Shown: in pieces, positions 22,493-34,764 of the stretch
How the letters are laid out: each line of letters starts with the position of its first letter
Position numbering within the stretch: position 1 is the first letter of the stretch
Assembly (NCBI GenBank): GCA_004369045.1
Contig: ML213511.1
Location: forward strand, 1,105,461 to 1,165,860
Length of the DNA stretch: 60,400 bases
DNA from: Heliocybe sulcata
Taxonomy: Eukaryota > Basidiomycota > Agaricomycetes > Gloeophyllales > Gloeophyllaceae
Reading direction: 5' to 3'
Notes under the pieces: model-generated
Database searches by the model: none
The model's input: the letters and a program-made list of their open reading frames with translations, nothing else
Told to the model about the DNA's origin: nothing
Program-made: the position numbers and the translations under genes

Positions 22493-23392
22493 TTAAGCCT
22501 TTACGAATCTACCTACACTATGCCAGAATATATTGTCGACATCCTCGCCCTCCTTCCCCCACATATCACCCTCCCTCCACATCCCGGTCTCATCTCCCTG
22601 ATCTCGTACACCCATCTCCCTCACGATTGCAGGTGTATCACGATCCAGCCTACACCCACCGCACGCAGCACTCCACAGCCACGTCCAGAACCACTGCCAC
22701 CACCTCACCTCCTCCCGTGGGCTGGCCACATGCTCGTAAAATAGGAAGATGCCGCCAGGTTTCAAAGTCGTAGCGACTAGGCCTGTCAGGACATCTGACG
22801 GGGGAGGATCTGAGGGAAACGAGCAAAGTGAAAGGATGGAAATCAGTGTGTCGACGCATTGGGGCTTTGGAGCCAGCGCGGAGAGGATTTGTGGCAGAGC
22901 CTCAGCGCCGTAGGGCAGAATCTGTAGCGTCCCGGTCGATTCGGTGTACCCTCCTCGTGCGGCAGATTTGCGGATCTCGTCGTGCATGTGCGCGTTGGGC
23001 TCTAGGGCGATGTATTTGGTTACCTTTCTACGGTCGAGGTACTGGACGGTGTGCCCGTGGCCTGTCAGTGCAATAATTACATTCCGCTCGTTTTACAGGA
23101 TCAAACCTTTCATGTCCCACTGACCTGCACCAATGTCAAGGACCACGCCGTGCGCGTGAGGGGTAACGAGCCCCTCCTTGACCTGCTTTCCTCCTTCGTC
23201 TACAGCGGCGCCCATGCCCACCCAGACGTGGGACATGAATACTTCTGAGACAGCATGAGGGTGCAATAACAGGGACGGTGATTTTATTATGGCGGACAGA
23301 GTAGGCCACGATGCCCCCTGGATCGCTAGACGGAGGTCAGTCAGGATACCGAACTTGGCGGACCATTTCATGGCAGGCTCCGGAGGGGGCAT
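22493..23392 (-). CDS. SAM-dependent methyltransferase, METTL7-like
   Basis: Two exons (23392-23125, 23061-22493) split by a 63-nt intron give 837 nt, 278 residues. The start MPPPEPAMKW was chosen because the upstream frame has no family resemblance. A hydrophobic N-terminal part (SATFGILTDLRLAI-like, then SLLLHPHAVSEVFMSHVWV) precedes motif I VVLDIGAGHGHT and the acidic motif II YIALEPNAHMH. Motif IV-V is SILSLCSFP, and LKPGGIFLFYEHV follows. This order is typical of the METTL7/UbiE-like class-I methyltransferases that fungi use on small molecules or thiols; the substrate is unknown. It shares its strand with the adenylate-forming reductase that starts 4.5 kb upstream, so the two may act in one pathway. 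Confidence 0.9.
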
Positions 23393-23828
23393 ACTGCTGC
23401 GACAAAAGGAACGTTTCAGATGATGTCTGAGTCTGAGAGCGGGGGACTTGTATCTACCGTTATGATGCCGGCTTGCCGTAGCTTGGGAGCAGGCGCTAAT
23501 TTGGGTGTATGCATCTTTAAATTTGTTCTTAGCGGTCCGACGGGAGTCATCGGAAGCTTCAGTAGAGCGTACGGAAAAGCTCGTGGGAAAGTGGACTTGG
23601 TCTTTCAACAAGAGCTTTCATCTTCATAAGACACATGCTGTACGTCCTCCGCATTCTGTCGCGGTGACCCCATCCTATTAATCCATATTTCCATTTCCTT
23701 AAGCTATTAGCACTCTGTTCGCCTGCTACGATTCATCGAGGAGACGTCCGCCAGCCTAGGTCTATTACTCAGCCCGCCTCTACTTCCAAAAGCTTCTCAA
23801 TGCTTTGTATGCTAAGGCACATCCAGCA

Positions 23829-26800
23829 CTACTGCGTTTGGAACAAGCCCCTGCTCACCCAGTAATCCACCCACATGCTGACGTCGTTCTTACCTATCTG
23901 CGGCACGTCCTTCATGGTTTGACTCACCCGCACAGCTTCCGTCGTCGCCAGGCGAGCCCAGTTACCCGTCTCGTACTCCTTGAGACCGCTCTTCTCGGCC
24001 ACAAGGTCACCCTCCGCCAGCGACTTGAAGAAGTCTAACAGCTTGATAGCAGGCTGAATGAACGTGCACATCAGACCCTGTACTAACAGCGACCATATTG
24101 CCACACTCACTATCGTCTCGAGATCCTCTTTCGTCGGGTTCGTGGATCGCTCCTGGACACGTGCGATCCATTCATTGAAGGGTGTGAGAGGTACTTGTGT
24201 GGTCACTCCGCTAACTTTCCCTGATTGATCTACTGGGACTGGGGCGATACCTGCTAATTCGCGGTTCACGAGTGCTTCTCGTACCTCTTGCATAATGTCA
24301 GTCCATCGCACAGGTCTGGGATGGATGACGTGCAAGGTCCGGGGTAGAGAAACATTCGTCGGAGCAAATGCAACATCAAGGATGGTGCTTGCAACGCTGT
24401 GCATAGGGATCCAGGAGATGACCTGTTCTCGGCAATATTGATTACTAACCGCACCTAGAGCGTCGTTCAAGACCATGCACTCACCCCATTGGAGTTCGGC
24501 AGACTGCCCAGCGCGATTGAGGACTTGATCAGTATAGGAACCCAATCCGTGAGCGCCCAAGAACCGCTGGGTGTTCCGCCTGAAATCTGGCCAATGCGGA
24601 ATGAAGTCGACTGAAGAGGCGCATTCAAGATAAGCTAAGCGGGATAATAAATTTCGGCGTCATAATTGTGATTCAGGAGACGGACCTGCTCAGCTATGTA
24701 TTTGCCTGATTATTGTGAGTATTTATTCGAAGGCTTGTCAAGCAGTATTACTCACTTTCTCCATATCCAGGACCGACGGCGACTTCGGCATCCAAGTGCC
24801 CTTCTTCTGGAACCCAGCCCTTCTTGGTATCCCAGTTCTGGAGAACCGATATAGAAGAAGTGAACAGAAACCGTATATGCGAGGAGCTGGGCGAACTCAG
24901 AGCCAGGGAGAGTAAGTTACGGGTGCCGGCTATGTGCGATTCAAAAGAAGACAGGGATAAGTTGAAGTCTAGACGCCACGCGTTGTGTATAATATGGGTG
25001 CACGTATTTCGCAGCTGCAAGCATGATGTCACAAAGCGTCCAGCCATGAGCAGGGTGAAGTGTTATCAGCGGAGAACGTACCTCTTCAAAGATCTCGATT
25101 TCCAAGCCGAGATTATCGCGCGCGGCCTCACCCTCGAGAAAGACGATCTTTGATCGCGTTACCGCGTCCTCCAAACGACTGACATCGAATCCCTTGTCTG
25201 CAAAGGCAGCCTTCTGTCTTTCTAGGGAAGAACCGGCGCTTGACTTCCTATTGTAAGCGTATATCTTCGTAACGTTCTCGCTCTGAATCAATTGGAATAG
25301 GATATGGGTTCCGAGGGTTCCTGTCGAGCCAGTGAGGAGGACAACGGGCTTGGGCTCTGCCACGATAGGCAAGGTGGCACTGTACTTAGCGATCATGTCG
25401 AGGATTTCCGCGGTTGGCTGGCCGCCAGCGCTTTCAGAGGTACTTGGATCTACGATGGACGCCAACTTGTTTGCCAGCTGCCTGATTGTCGGGTGCGCGA
25501 AAACGATATTCTGGCTGACCCTAGCAGCTGCGTCTTTGACAGAGGGGTTCTGGGAGGAGCGTAAGGCACCGATTATCCGGTTCTTGAGGAATGTTGCGCT
25601 CAAGCTGGATATCCGAGAATGTTAAAAGACGTCTGGTGGTCACAGAAGTCGCTTACCTATCGAACCCTTGAGCAAACAGATCAAGATCGACTTCTGGCGA
25701 GAGACCACGATTGACATCCGCTGCTTGGGCGACGAGCCAATCCATTATGACCGGAGCTGCCCATGATTCCGGGGGTGCGACGTCGCCAGCCTTCGTGCTG
25801 GCCTCGACTGTCTCGTACCTTTAAAGGGGACTTCGTCAGAGACCCTGAGCGTACTATCACGAATTGTAGACGCACAGATTCTCGATCTCCTGGGCGTACT
25901 CTGCAAGTATGGCTTTGCGCATCACAGTACCCTTCGGAGCGCGCACCAAAGGCTTCCAAGGCGAAGTTACGAGGATCATCTCTTTGAAGATACGGCTGAA
26001 TGCAGGGGCAGATTCGTTGGCTTCTTCCACGACGGGCCTGATCATTCACGAAAAGGCTCAGGACAGACTATCAGACTAGAGAAAGGTACCACATACCAGA
26101 GTTTGTTTCTGAACGCAGCCAGTGCTGTTTCATCCTTGGGGTCGAACGCATATCCCGTCTTTGGCTCGACAAGAATACCAACCTGATTGCGTTCACGCCC
26201 GAACATGACTACACCTTGAATGGCCGGGTGCGCTAAAACCGTGCCTTCCATGGGTCCGGGAACAGTTTTCTCGCCTGCAACATTATAGCAGAGAGGATCT
26301 CATCGCATCAATTCGTACATACCGTTAGCGAGAATGAGGACGTCGTCGCTTCGACCTACGCTGATAAACAGGCCCATGATCATCAGTGTTGTCTGAGGCA
26401 TCAGATGGACGTATGGTACTTACACTTTCCACAAGTCCGGTTTAGAAGGGTGCTTCACGAACACATCCGAAGTGGCGTATCCTTCCACGTCGTCGAGGTT
26501 TAGTTTCGCAAGATGGTGGGTAGCTGTGTTCTAGGGAATGTCAGGAACGATCGCCGGCCAGTTCCTTCGAGTAACATACCAGCATCTGCAGCTCGTATGA
26601 ACCATCGTCCTGAGGAACCCAGCGGGGAAGCGAACGGTCCGTGATAGCAATGTATTGCCAATCTTCCGGGTCCTTGCCGCCGGTACTGGGTAACGGTGAC
26701 ATGGGAATACCCATCTCAGTAGCTCCGTACAGAGAAACGAGTCTCACTCCCCGGGATACGAGGCGGTCGCCGACCTTTGTCGACAAAGGCCCTCCAGATG

Positions 26801-27957
26801 ATGCCTTTCATAGCCCAGTCAGTTTACTTATGTTCGAAGCGCTCGTTATCCTTACCGCAAACTCCAAAGTCGCAAGAAATTGAACAGCTTCCTCTGAACT
26901 GGCCCAACTCTGCAATAATACGGCCGTTAGAGGATGGATCAATCGCGACAAAGAGCATAACCATGTACCTCAAAGAAGCTCGGGACGGCTATAACAGATG
27001 TAGAATTGGATGAGATGAGCGCTTCCATAGTATTATCTGGATTTGGGTGCACCGGCTCGGATGGAAACTGCGGCCGGAATAACGCAATGCGTTTGCCTGT
27101 GACGAGCGGTAGCAATATTTGCATAGTGAATCCCAGAGTATGGAAGGACGGTAGAGCCATGACACCTAGGACAAGGGCGTCGTCCAGCCCACGGACGTCC
27201 ATTGCACAGGCTAAGGTTTTTCAGTCCGTCACCAGAGCTTAACTCATCTGGAATATGGAGGATACGCACGTTGATTGCACCAATCGAATATGATCTTGAC
27301 GGTCTGAGGGATGGGCTTAGGAAACCCGGTGGAACCCGAGGAGTGGATATAAATCAGGACGTCGTCCAGTTGCTGTTTATCCAATGCGGGATACGGATGG
27401 AAGTCGTCGCTCGCACCCTCCTTTCCAAGGCACGGGAATAGGTCTCTCAAGGACGGGATCTCCTCGACCTGCAATTCATACCCTTTAATATCCAGTTCCG
27501 TCTTCGTATCCTCCAACAGTCCATGTAGTGAACCGGAGGTAGTGACCAGACGATGGCAGTTCGTCTTCTCCAGCATGCTACAAACTGCTGGGGCTGAGTT
27601 ACGAGAGGAAATAGGGAACGGCTGAGGGTCGGCGTGAACACATAGTTATCCCGCAAGGCAACAGAGATGACGCACCGTCAATCCGGCTCTTATCATGCCC
27701 ATGAGTACGGCGGTGTATATCAGAGTGTCACAGTTGACGATCAGGGCCACTACTTCGCCCTTCGAAGCGGAGAGACCAGGACGGAGGAGGCGAGCAGCGC
27801 GATGCACGGCTCTGCCCCATTCCAGGAAGGACACTCGCAGCTCCTCTTCATCTGACTGCTGGGGAAATACGGCATAGGCGCTTGTAGGGTTATGAGAGAG
27901 GTGGAAGTCCACGAAGCTTTCAAACGAAGAGCTGCCATCTACAGCTGGGAGATACAT
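23829..27957 (-). CDS. Adenylate-forming reductase (A-PCP-R, NRPS-like)
   Basis: The protein of about 1,080 residues is interrupted by roughly a dozen short introns and stays in frame at all the junctions I checked. Domain order: adenylation (IHSSGSTGFPKPI, YGATEMG, GRSDDVLILANGEKTVP with the gap at an intron), then a carrier domain whose Ser is in LFAQGFDSLSATFL (the Ser codon spans an intron near 25670), then a thioester reductase with NAD(P)-binding LLTGSTGTLGTHIL and SKYIAEQLILNAP. It would activate a carboxylic acid with ATP, load it on phosphopantetheine and reduce it to an aldehyde or alcohol. Basidiomycetes carry several classes of these enzymes (aminoadipate, aryl acid and others); which one this is cannot be told here. 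An alternative Met lies at 27993. Confidence 0.92.
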
Positions 27958-27993
27958 CGTGGCGGAGGAATGAGGAGCAGAGTGTACTAGCAA

Positions 27994-30889
27994 GCCCTTT
28001 TAAACCGGTCAAGCCTGCGGAGCCGGGGTCTAGTACCAGTTAGAGAGACCGGTCACTTTACGTTGCCGATTGTTTCGATGCAAACCAAGCAAGACTCTGC
28101 CAAATCGGCACAGACGGTGCAGAGTAGTATGTCATGCAAGGGTATGCGATAGAGCCTCGCCGATGCTTCTCCCGAAACTGTCATGAGTGATGCAAGGCCC
28201 ACGAATTCGAAGCGTCTGTCCGGCGACGCCTTTGTGGTAGACAAGAATAGCACAATGCAAAGTTCAGCGGGTATCTTCTCACAGTCACCGTCCTCTGGCT
28301 TGCAGCTCTGAGTCATCGACAGCACTATTGCCAAAGAGTCTGGAGAACGTGTTCACAACGGCAGATGCCCTTTGCCGTACACGCCAATTGCAGATAACCT
28401 AGCGAGAAAGTTGGAGGAGTTGGAGGGCTATATTTTAGCACTGGATCAGCGCCGAATATTCGGGATATTGTAAGAACGTGGAGGCCTACGGCTGATTGGT
28501 TGCGGGATGGTCGTGATGGCCGGGTTAAGACATTCCACCAGAGCAGTGCCAATACGACTCACGTGTCCGACGCAGTCGCAGAAGCAGAAGTCAAGCCGAG
28601 CTTCTCTTCGCCGGCAGACTTGGCGGCATCGAGTCCATTAACGTCCGGCATTGTAAACACTGCAGGGTGGACGCAATGCCGCAGGGAGAAATTCCGTCCG
28701 TAAGCCGGCATAGTCGCAGAAAGTCAAGAAACTCGCTGACAGCAAGCGAACTGTGGTTCGGCTAGCAGTCTGATAGTTAGGCTGCCAGAAAGAGCCGCGA
28801 CGAAGAGTCACTTACACAAGCTTCCGAGGAAGCCTGCGTCGTCCGCATTTCCCCTTGGGACGAGTGGCTTCATTTCACAACTTGTTGAACTGATCCAAGG
28901 ATGCGGACAGTCGAGTCCTACGGTCATCAAGATCTGATTGCCGCAACACCCATGCACTAGTGAGTGTCACATTGAGTTCTGTCATGACGGCGATTAAGAC
29001 TCTGGTTATGGGGCTCACCTCGAAGGTCCCAAGCATGCTTTCATGTGCTAATATCAGTGATAACGTTAAGACGGCAACGGCGATTGCAATATCCCGGACG
29101 GGGGAGTGGGGCATACAAAACGGCACTAATCGCCTTATGGCCCAGGGACTTATCGCTACACATGGGCCGTCGTCTTACAGTGGGACACCACTTCGCGGCG
29201 ATGAATAGGAAAAAGCTAGGAAGTACCTTGGGGTCCACGCAATTGGCCTGCCAGAGTCAGTCTGCGTCACGCATCGTCCGACAGTAATGCGACGCAGACA
29301 GCTCACCAGGAGCTTCACGGGAAGCATTGGTTGCGCACGGAAGATACTGTGCAAGGGAGCGCTGGGATAGACTTGCTGGCGGACGTCTCGTCAGTGAATC
29401 CGAGTAGCGAGCAACGGAATACTTGTCTAGACTTAGTATTGACGTATATAGGCCGACAGCCCAGATCTAAGCGATCCAGCGTGTGCATTCAAATATTCAA
29501 GGGCAGTTCCTTGAGCGCATATAGCGGCTCTTTGAAGCGTAGCGAGTCCAAGAGCCTAGAGCCTATAGAGATCCTGGCCGGCTGCAGGGGTAACAGATGC
29601 AAGAATTCAGCGTAAGCTAGTGGAGATTCGAGCGCGGAAGTCGCCAATGGCCTGATAGTCAGGCCGGAATCTGTTGCCATGCTTGAGAAGGAGGTGAAAC
29701 TCATGGACGCCGACCCTCAATGCTTTTGAATGCACGATGAGAAGCTCGAGTGCTTGCAAGTATCTCAGGTTCGCAGTTTTCAATGGGAACGTAAAGCAAG
29801 CTGAACTTTCAGGGCATTGTGCCAGAATAGCTGGTTCAAGCTGGAAATCGGTTCGTTGGCAACGATGGCCTGGTACCGCTCCAGGGACTCCTTGTTCTGC
29901 CAGTTCCATTATGCCGCTCTAGAAGCTATTTAACAATGCATGTAGCCAGCGAGGAGACGGAGATCTTGACGTTCAGCCACAGCGAAATTAGGTGGGTGGC
30001 TGTTTGGTGGCTGTGGGAGAATTAAAAATTATTCGATATCTGCCAGCGCTATCGAACATCTTTACTGCTTTCCCCACCGTACCGTCTTGCTTCAACGATA
30101 TCATCGTCTCTGCTCCGGAACTCTCTGAATCCACTAATTGGCACGGACATATCTGGCCTGCATGACTGTTGGCCCGCCTCGGGCAGGATCCTGAGCAAGC
30201 CAGAGATGTCGCAGTATTCCTTCACCGCTCTTACCAGGAGAAGCCAAGGCGTTGATGTACGGGTTCGGCGCAATTATAGGGCAGCGTGCACAGTGGGCGG
30301 AATCGAGAAAACCGGCCAGCTCCCTCTCAGGTATTTTCCCCTTTTGCGAGGGTATTTAGCTGGAAGAGCAAGCCTCGAGCTTGCTCTTCCAGCTAAATAC
30401 CTTCTTTCGGGCGATGACCTGGCTATCAATGGAACCACCACCGTCCAAGAAGATGGCTACGCAAATGGCTCCACGTAGTGAAAGAGCGCCTATTTCAATA
30501 TTCATATCAATGTTTTGACTCTGTACTGTTTTGGCCTCCATTCACCGTCATCTCCACATTGATTATGTCAAATAAAGTCTGGTTGATTCTGCAATGCGAG
30601 TGAATGCCTTGTGTCCTGTCTCGTGAAAGCTGGAACTGCTCCCTCAACATGCTGGGTGCGGGTAATGTGATACGGCCACCAGCAGGCTGAACTATACCCG
30701 CACGAATGTTTTGTGACTCATACATGCGACATTTATCAGGACCAGCATGCAAAACATACAAGATTGAAGGCAGCAACATTCCAGACGCATACCAACCTCT
30801 ATAGAGTATACAATATTAGGCTATGTACCACATCGCGCGTGAAGATCGTCAAAAGTCGTGAATCGGAGTAGCAACACAGAATCTCAGGA
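27994..30889. other. Gene-poor 2.9-kb stretch
   Basis: Weak minus-strand open segments occur (28053-28334 and 28875-29126, the latter with a hydrophobic stretch DIAIAVAVLTLSLILAH; also 29607-29909). I could not connect them into a credible spliced gene or match them to a family. They could be relics of a membrane-protein gene. The notable element is the palindrome at 30351-30401. Confidence 0.4.
30351..30401. repeat. Perfect 23-bp inverted repeat with 5-nt loop
   Basis: Arms 30351-30373 (GGTATTTAGCTGGAAGAGCA plus AGC) and 30379-30401 are exact reverse complements around CTCGA. Such a hairpin is far beyond chance for 51 nt. It could form a cruciform or an RNA hairpin, or be a scar from a fold-back insertion. 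Confidence 0.9.
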
Positions 30890-31788
30890 TCAACATCCGC
30901 ATCCTCCATCCGCCTGCGTGCTCTGGTCCGCGCTCAGGTCGATGTTCCCTGGCATCCCTCCAGTCGCAGACGTCGCGTCGCTACGCTTGGGCGTCTTTGC
31001 ACCCTTGTCTCCAACGGAAGCCCATAATTCCGGCGTGTCGATGATCTTGGAGACCACTTCCTCGAAAGCCTCCTTGACGCCGACGGACGTCTTTGCGGAC
31101 GCCTCGACAAATAAGGAGTTCATGCGTTGCGCGAATTGCTGACCCTCCGTTGTGGATACTTGGCGAGAGAACTCCTGTAAGGCAGAGAAAGGATCGGTTA
31201 GCAGCTGCGGTTGGGAACACGTGAACTAGACTTACCTTGTCCACCTTATTCCCAACCAGAATCTTCACAACTGAACTTGAGACATAAGTCTCCAGCTCAG
31301 AGTACCATCGAGGCAGAGCATCGAACGAGTCCCGATTCGCCACATCGTACACTGGGCCACAGAGTTCAGTTTGACCGGCGACCGGTTCCAAGAACATCGC
31401 ACGCACCTAGAATAATCCCCTGCGCTCCCCGATAGTACGACGAAGTAATCGTCCGGAAGCGTTCTTGCCCAGCAGTATCCTATCATTGGGTGAATCAACT
31501 TCAAGCCCAATAATCACAGTACACGCCATAACGCACCCATATACTGAGCTTGACTTTCTTCCCATTGACATTCATCTTATGCACCTATCCCTCCATTCAC
31601 ACCGACACCCACAAACATGATCAGAAACGCCAACTCACTCGAAAGTCCACCCCAATCGTCGCACTCGACTCATCCTCCGGCAACCACTGCGCGTCCGAGA
31701 ATCGCAACAGGAGACTGCTCTTCCCAACAGAAGAGTTTCCAATCAACAGAAGCTTGACATTTATGGGTGAATTTTCGGCAGGCGGCAT
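30890..31788 (-). CDS. Rab-family small GTPase, Rab18-like
   Basis: Four or five short exons from ATG 31788 to the stop at 30890 encode about 205 residues. All G motifs are present: P-loop [14 protein letters not shown], switch [10 protein letters not shown]3 [12 protein letters not shown]4 GNKVDK and G5 EASAKT. The RabF motifs IGVDF and [13 protein letters not shown] mark it as Rab. The C-terminus GGCGC ends in CxC, the double geranylgeranylation signal of Rab proteins. The long DES insertion before switch I and the overall pattern resemble Rab18/Ypt-type GTPases of vesicle traffic and lipid droplets. The Rab18 subtype is a moderate-confidence call; the family is certain. Confidence 0.93.
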
Positions 31789-32178
31789 AGTGAGTACAGC
31801 ACAGGTGGTAGCGGTTCAGGGAAGCAGGGAAGAGATGCGAAAGCAGTCACGCAGCGTGCATGGCACTTGCACTGAGGGGGAGGTGTGGCACCCCCATTAC
31901 ATCACGCGTAATAGGGGTTATAACCAATTTCTTATTATTGTTCGAAGTGTGACTTGTGTTCCAGCAGTTCCAGCAGCGTCCATGTCGGGCAACGTCCAGC
32001 ACCAACAGAATATACAAATTATAAGAGCATATATATTCCATGAAGATCGCGTCTAGTAGTACATCAAGCAAAAAAAGATATCTCGTCTACAAAGATAAGA
32101 CCGAGGACAGAGCCATGCCCTCACGCAACATCCTCGAGGCAAGTCTTCGGAAGCGCATAGTCCTGCAAAAAGCCATCA
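31789..32178. other. Intergenic, Rab promoter side
   Basis: This interval holds the Rab promoter and the 3' end of the protease gene. No further gene or distinct motif was seen. Confidence 0.4.
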
Positions 32179-34764
32179 TCAGCACAACATCCAAACACCA
32201 CATCTCGAGACAGCACTCACATCCGTCCGAATCCCTCCACCCCAAGGCGTCCGCCCCTCAACCCGCGCATCCGGCCCAAGCCCCCTCGCCGAGAACCCCT
32301 TCCACAACTCGCAATAGTTCTCTCCCCCAGTCAACACCTGGTCAGCCTGAATAATCGCATCCCGCGCATCAAAGAACGACGGCCGGCACTGCTGCAGCTT
32401 CATGCCATTCAGCACAAGCTGCACAATCAGCGAGTTGCCGTGCTTGGGCACGAGAGGCTTCTTCTCCCCAGTAGCAGTGTACTCCTGCGGCCGGTAGAAG
32501 TCGCCCTCGGGGATGGTCCCGTTCTCGAGAGGAGCGGGCGGGAAGAGCGTCTCGGTGTACCCGTGCTTGGCGATCAAACGCTGCGATACGACCCACAAGA
32601 TCTCAGCCCAGACCTCGCCGATGGCGTGAACACCCCAGTAGCCTGGCTTGTCGAGGGTCTTGTACGTCGACGGGTTGACAGTCTCGTTCTACAGTTACGT
32701 CAGCTCCACACCAGGCAAGACACCATCCAATAACTCACCAAAGAGTAGACGTAGTTCCTGATCCCCTGAGGCCTGTTCGCAGCCCAAGCACCCATAGCGT
32801 AATCCGAGTAGTTCTTGTTGCTCCTAATAGTCGTAGCCAAAAAGTCTCCCCAGCCCTCACCCATCCCACCGCTCTCGCCCCACCCCAAACATCCCGAATT
32901 CGCAGGCCCACCCGTCAACCGCGTACTCAACCCATGACTCAGCTCATGGATAACAATCCCAGCCTCCAGATCCCCATCCCGGTACGGCATCGCAGTGTTC
33001 CACAAGTACATCCTGCACCGCCCGTTCTGGCCATCAGGCGGCGTCATAAAATTCGCATTGTTATACCCGCTCCCGTCCTGCGCATTCGCAATAACAGCAT
33101 CGCCCTCCTCGCCACCACGCCCAAAGTTGTGCTGCTGGAAGTTCCCAGACACCTCATCGAACCCGTACCGGTAGTAGAGATCGTGCACCATGTTCGACGT
33201 GTAAAAGAGCTGCGTCACAGTCGCATTGATGTACTTCTGCGCCTCCTCCAGCGCGTCCGTCGAGTTGGTCAACTTGGGCTCGTACGTAAAGTTGAAGTTC
33301 ATGCTCTCGCCGGCGTCAGGGCGGTAGTTGTACATCCAGGCATTACGGCCCTCCCAGTCCTCGTGCGCAAAGACGTTGTTGCCCCAAGTCGTCGTCGAGT
33401 TCTTGATACCCTTGGTAGCCCTCATGTAGTCCGACTCTGCGGGGTCGTTGGCGTAAGGCAGACTGTGCCACCCAAGAGGACTAGCGATGGCATCGTACGT
33501 CTCCTTCTCAATAGACCGATTACCAACCGACGGGTCGTTAATCCCCCACGCAAAGACGTTGTACGTAGCCATCTTGCGCTCCACAGGCTCCTTCGGAACG
33601 GGAGAGAAAGGCGAATCGGACGCCCAGTCCACAACAGAGACAATCCGGTGCGGAGCCTTGGCCGAGACAGCAGCCTCGTACCAGTTATCCTTCATCTCAA
33701 CCTCGAACTGACATGAACATTGTCAGTTACTCATCTTCGACATACACATCAAAGATGAGCAACTCACCTTCCACACGAGGTCCAGAACAGTCTTACCACC
33801 CTCAGGAACTTGAATGTAAGCAAGCTTCGCCTTGACAGGGTTCACCGCATCCGGGACATTATCAATAACCTCCACCATAGTCTGCAAATCCCCAACAAGA
33901 TGCGCCTCAAACGTCGACCGCATGCCCGCGAGGTGCTGATCATACTTTGCCAATATATCCTGTACAACCTCCTCGCTCGGCGTCGCGGCAACCATAAACT
34001 GCAAGAGCGCGTGGCGCGGGTCCTCGAGCGCCGCAGCCGTGCTCTTGTGCGCCATGTCGGCGGGGAGGTCGACAAACGCGCAGTTCATGCTGTGCAGGCG
34101 CTTCAGAGGCTCGTGCACGCTCTCGCGGAACTGGCGGCGCACGAGCTGCACCTGCTCGCCCTGCTCAGCAGAAGCGAGCCACTGCTCAAAGTTCGTCTGC
34201 TCCACGTCCATCTGGTACTCGAGCTGCGTGCAGTAGTCGGCGTGCGGCTGCGGAGCCACAGCCGTGGAATACATGCTCGGAGCGGGGCCGCGGTAGAACT
34301 AAGACAGGTCAGACAAGTTTACGCAGGTAGACATGGATAACACCCACCGAGTCACCATATGAAAACACTTTCCCGTCCTTGACGTTGACATTGATATCCC
34401 CATCCGCGACCTCGATCCCATTCACGACCTGCCGGACATAGACATGCGTAACCCCCGTCGCCCTATCCGTATACGAATCCTTCCTCACAACAAACCCCGT
34501 CTCCTCCCCCAGGTGGGCCCTGACAAACTCCGTCGCCACCTCCACCGGGTCGCGCACCTCCACCGAAGCCGGCGCCGGCGCAAAGCCAGCCAACGACTCC
34601 TGCCGGACCTGCTTGAACGTCGCATGCGGGTGCACGGGCCCAAACCCGAGCGTCTTGCGGCGCTTCACGGGCACGTCGTCAGCGTCAACCGGAACCGGCG
34701 AGTGCGCGAGCACGCGACCCGCGAGGGTCGCCGCGGCCAGCGAGGCCGCAAAGATAGTACGCAT
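32179..34764 (-). CDS. Fungalysin, secreted M36 zinc metalloprotease
   Basis: Four exons with three introns (near 34300-34350, 33710-33770 and 32690-32740) encode a preproprotein of about 800 residues. The N-terminus MRTIFAASLAAATLAGRVLA is a clear signal peptide. An FTP-type propeptide follows, with HVYVRQVVNGIEVADGDINV. The catalytic domain starts around 33700 (YNVFAWGINDP). The zinc site HELSH is in VIHELSHGLSTRL, with the third ligand Glu in GGMGEGWGDF downstream. The C-terminal part has GENYCELWKGFSARGLG, typical of the family. M36 enzymes are extracellular endoproteases that degrade keratin, elastin or other protein substrates for nutrition. The enzyme looks intact. Confidence 0.95.

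Noticed and set aside
32934-33716. 260-aa plus-strand open frame
   Set aside because: It is antisense to the conserved fungalysin exon with the HELSH zinc site, with no family resemblance of its own.
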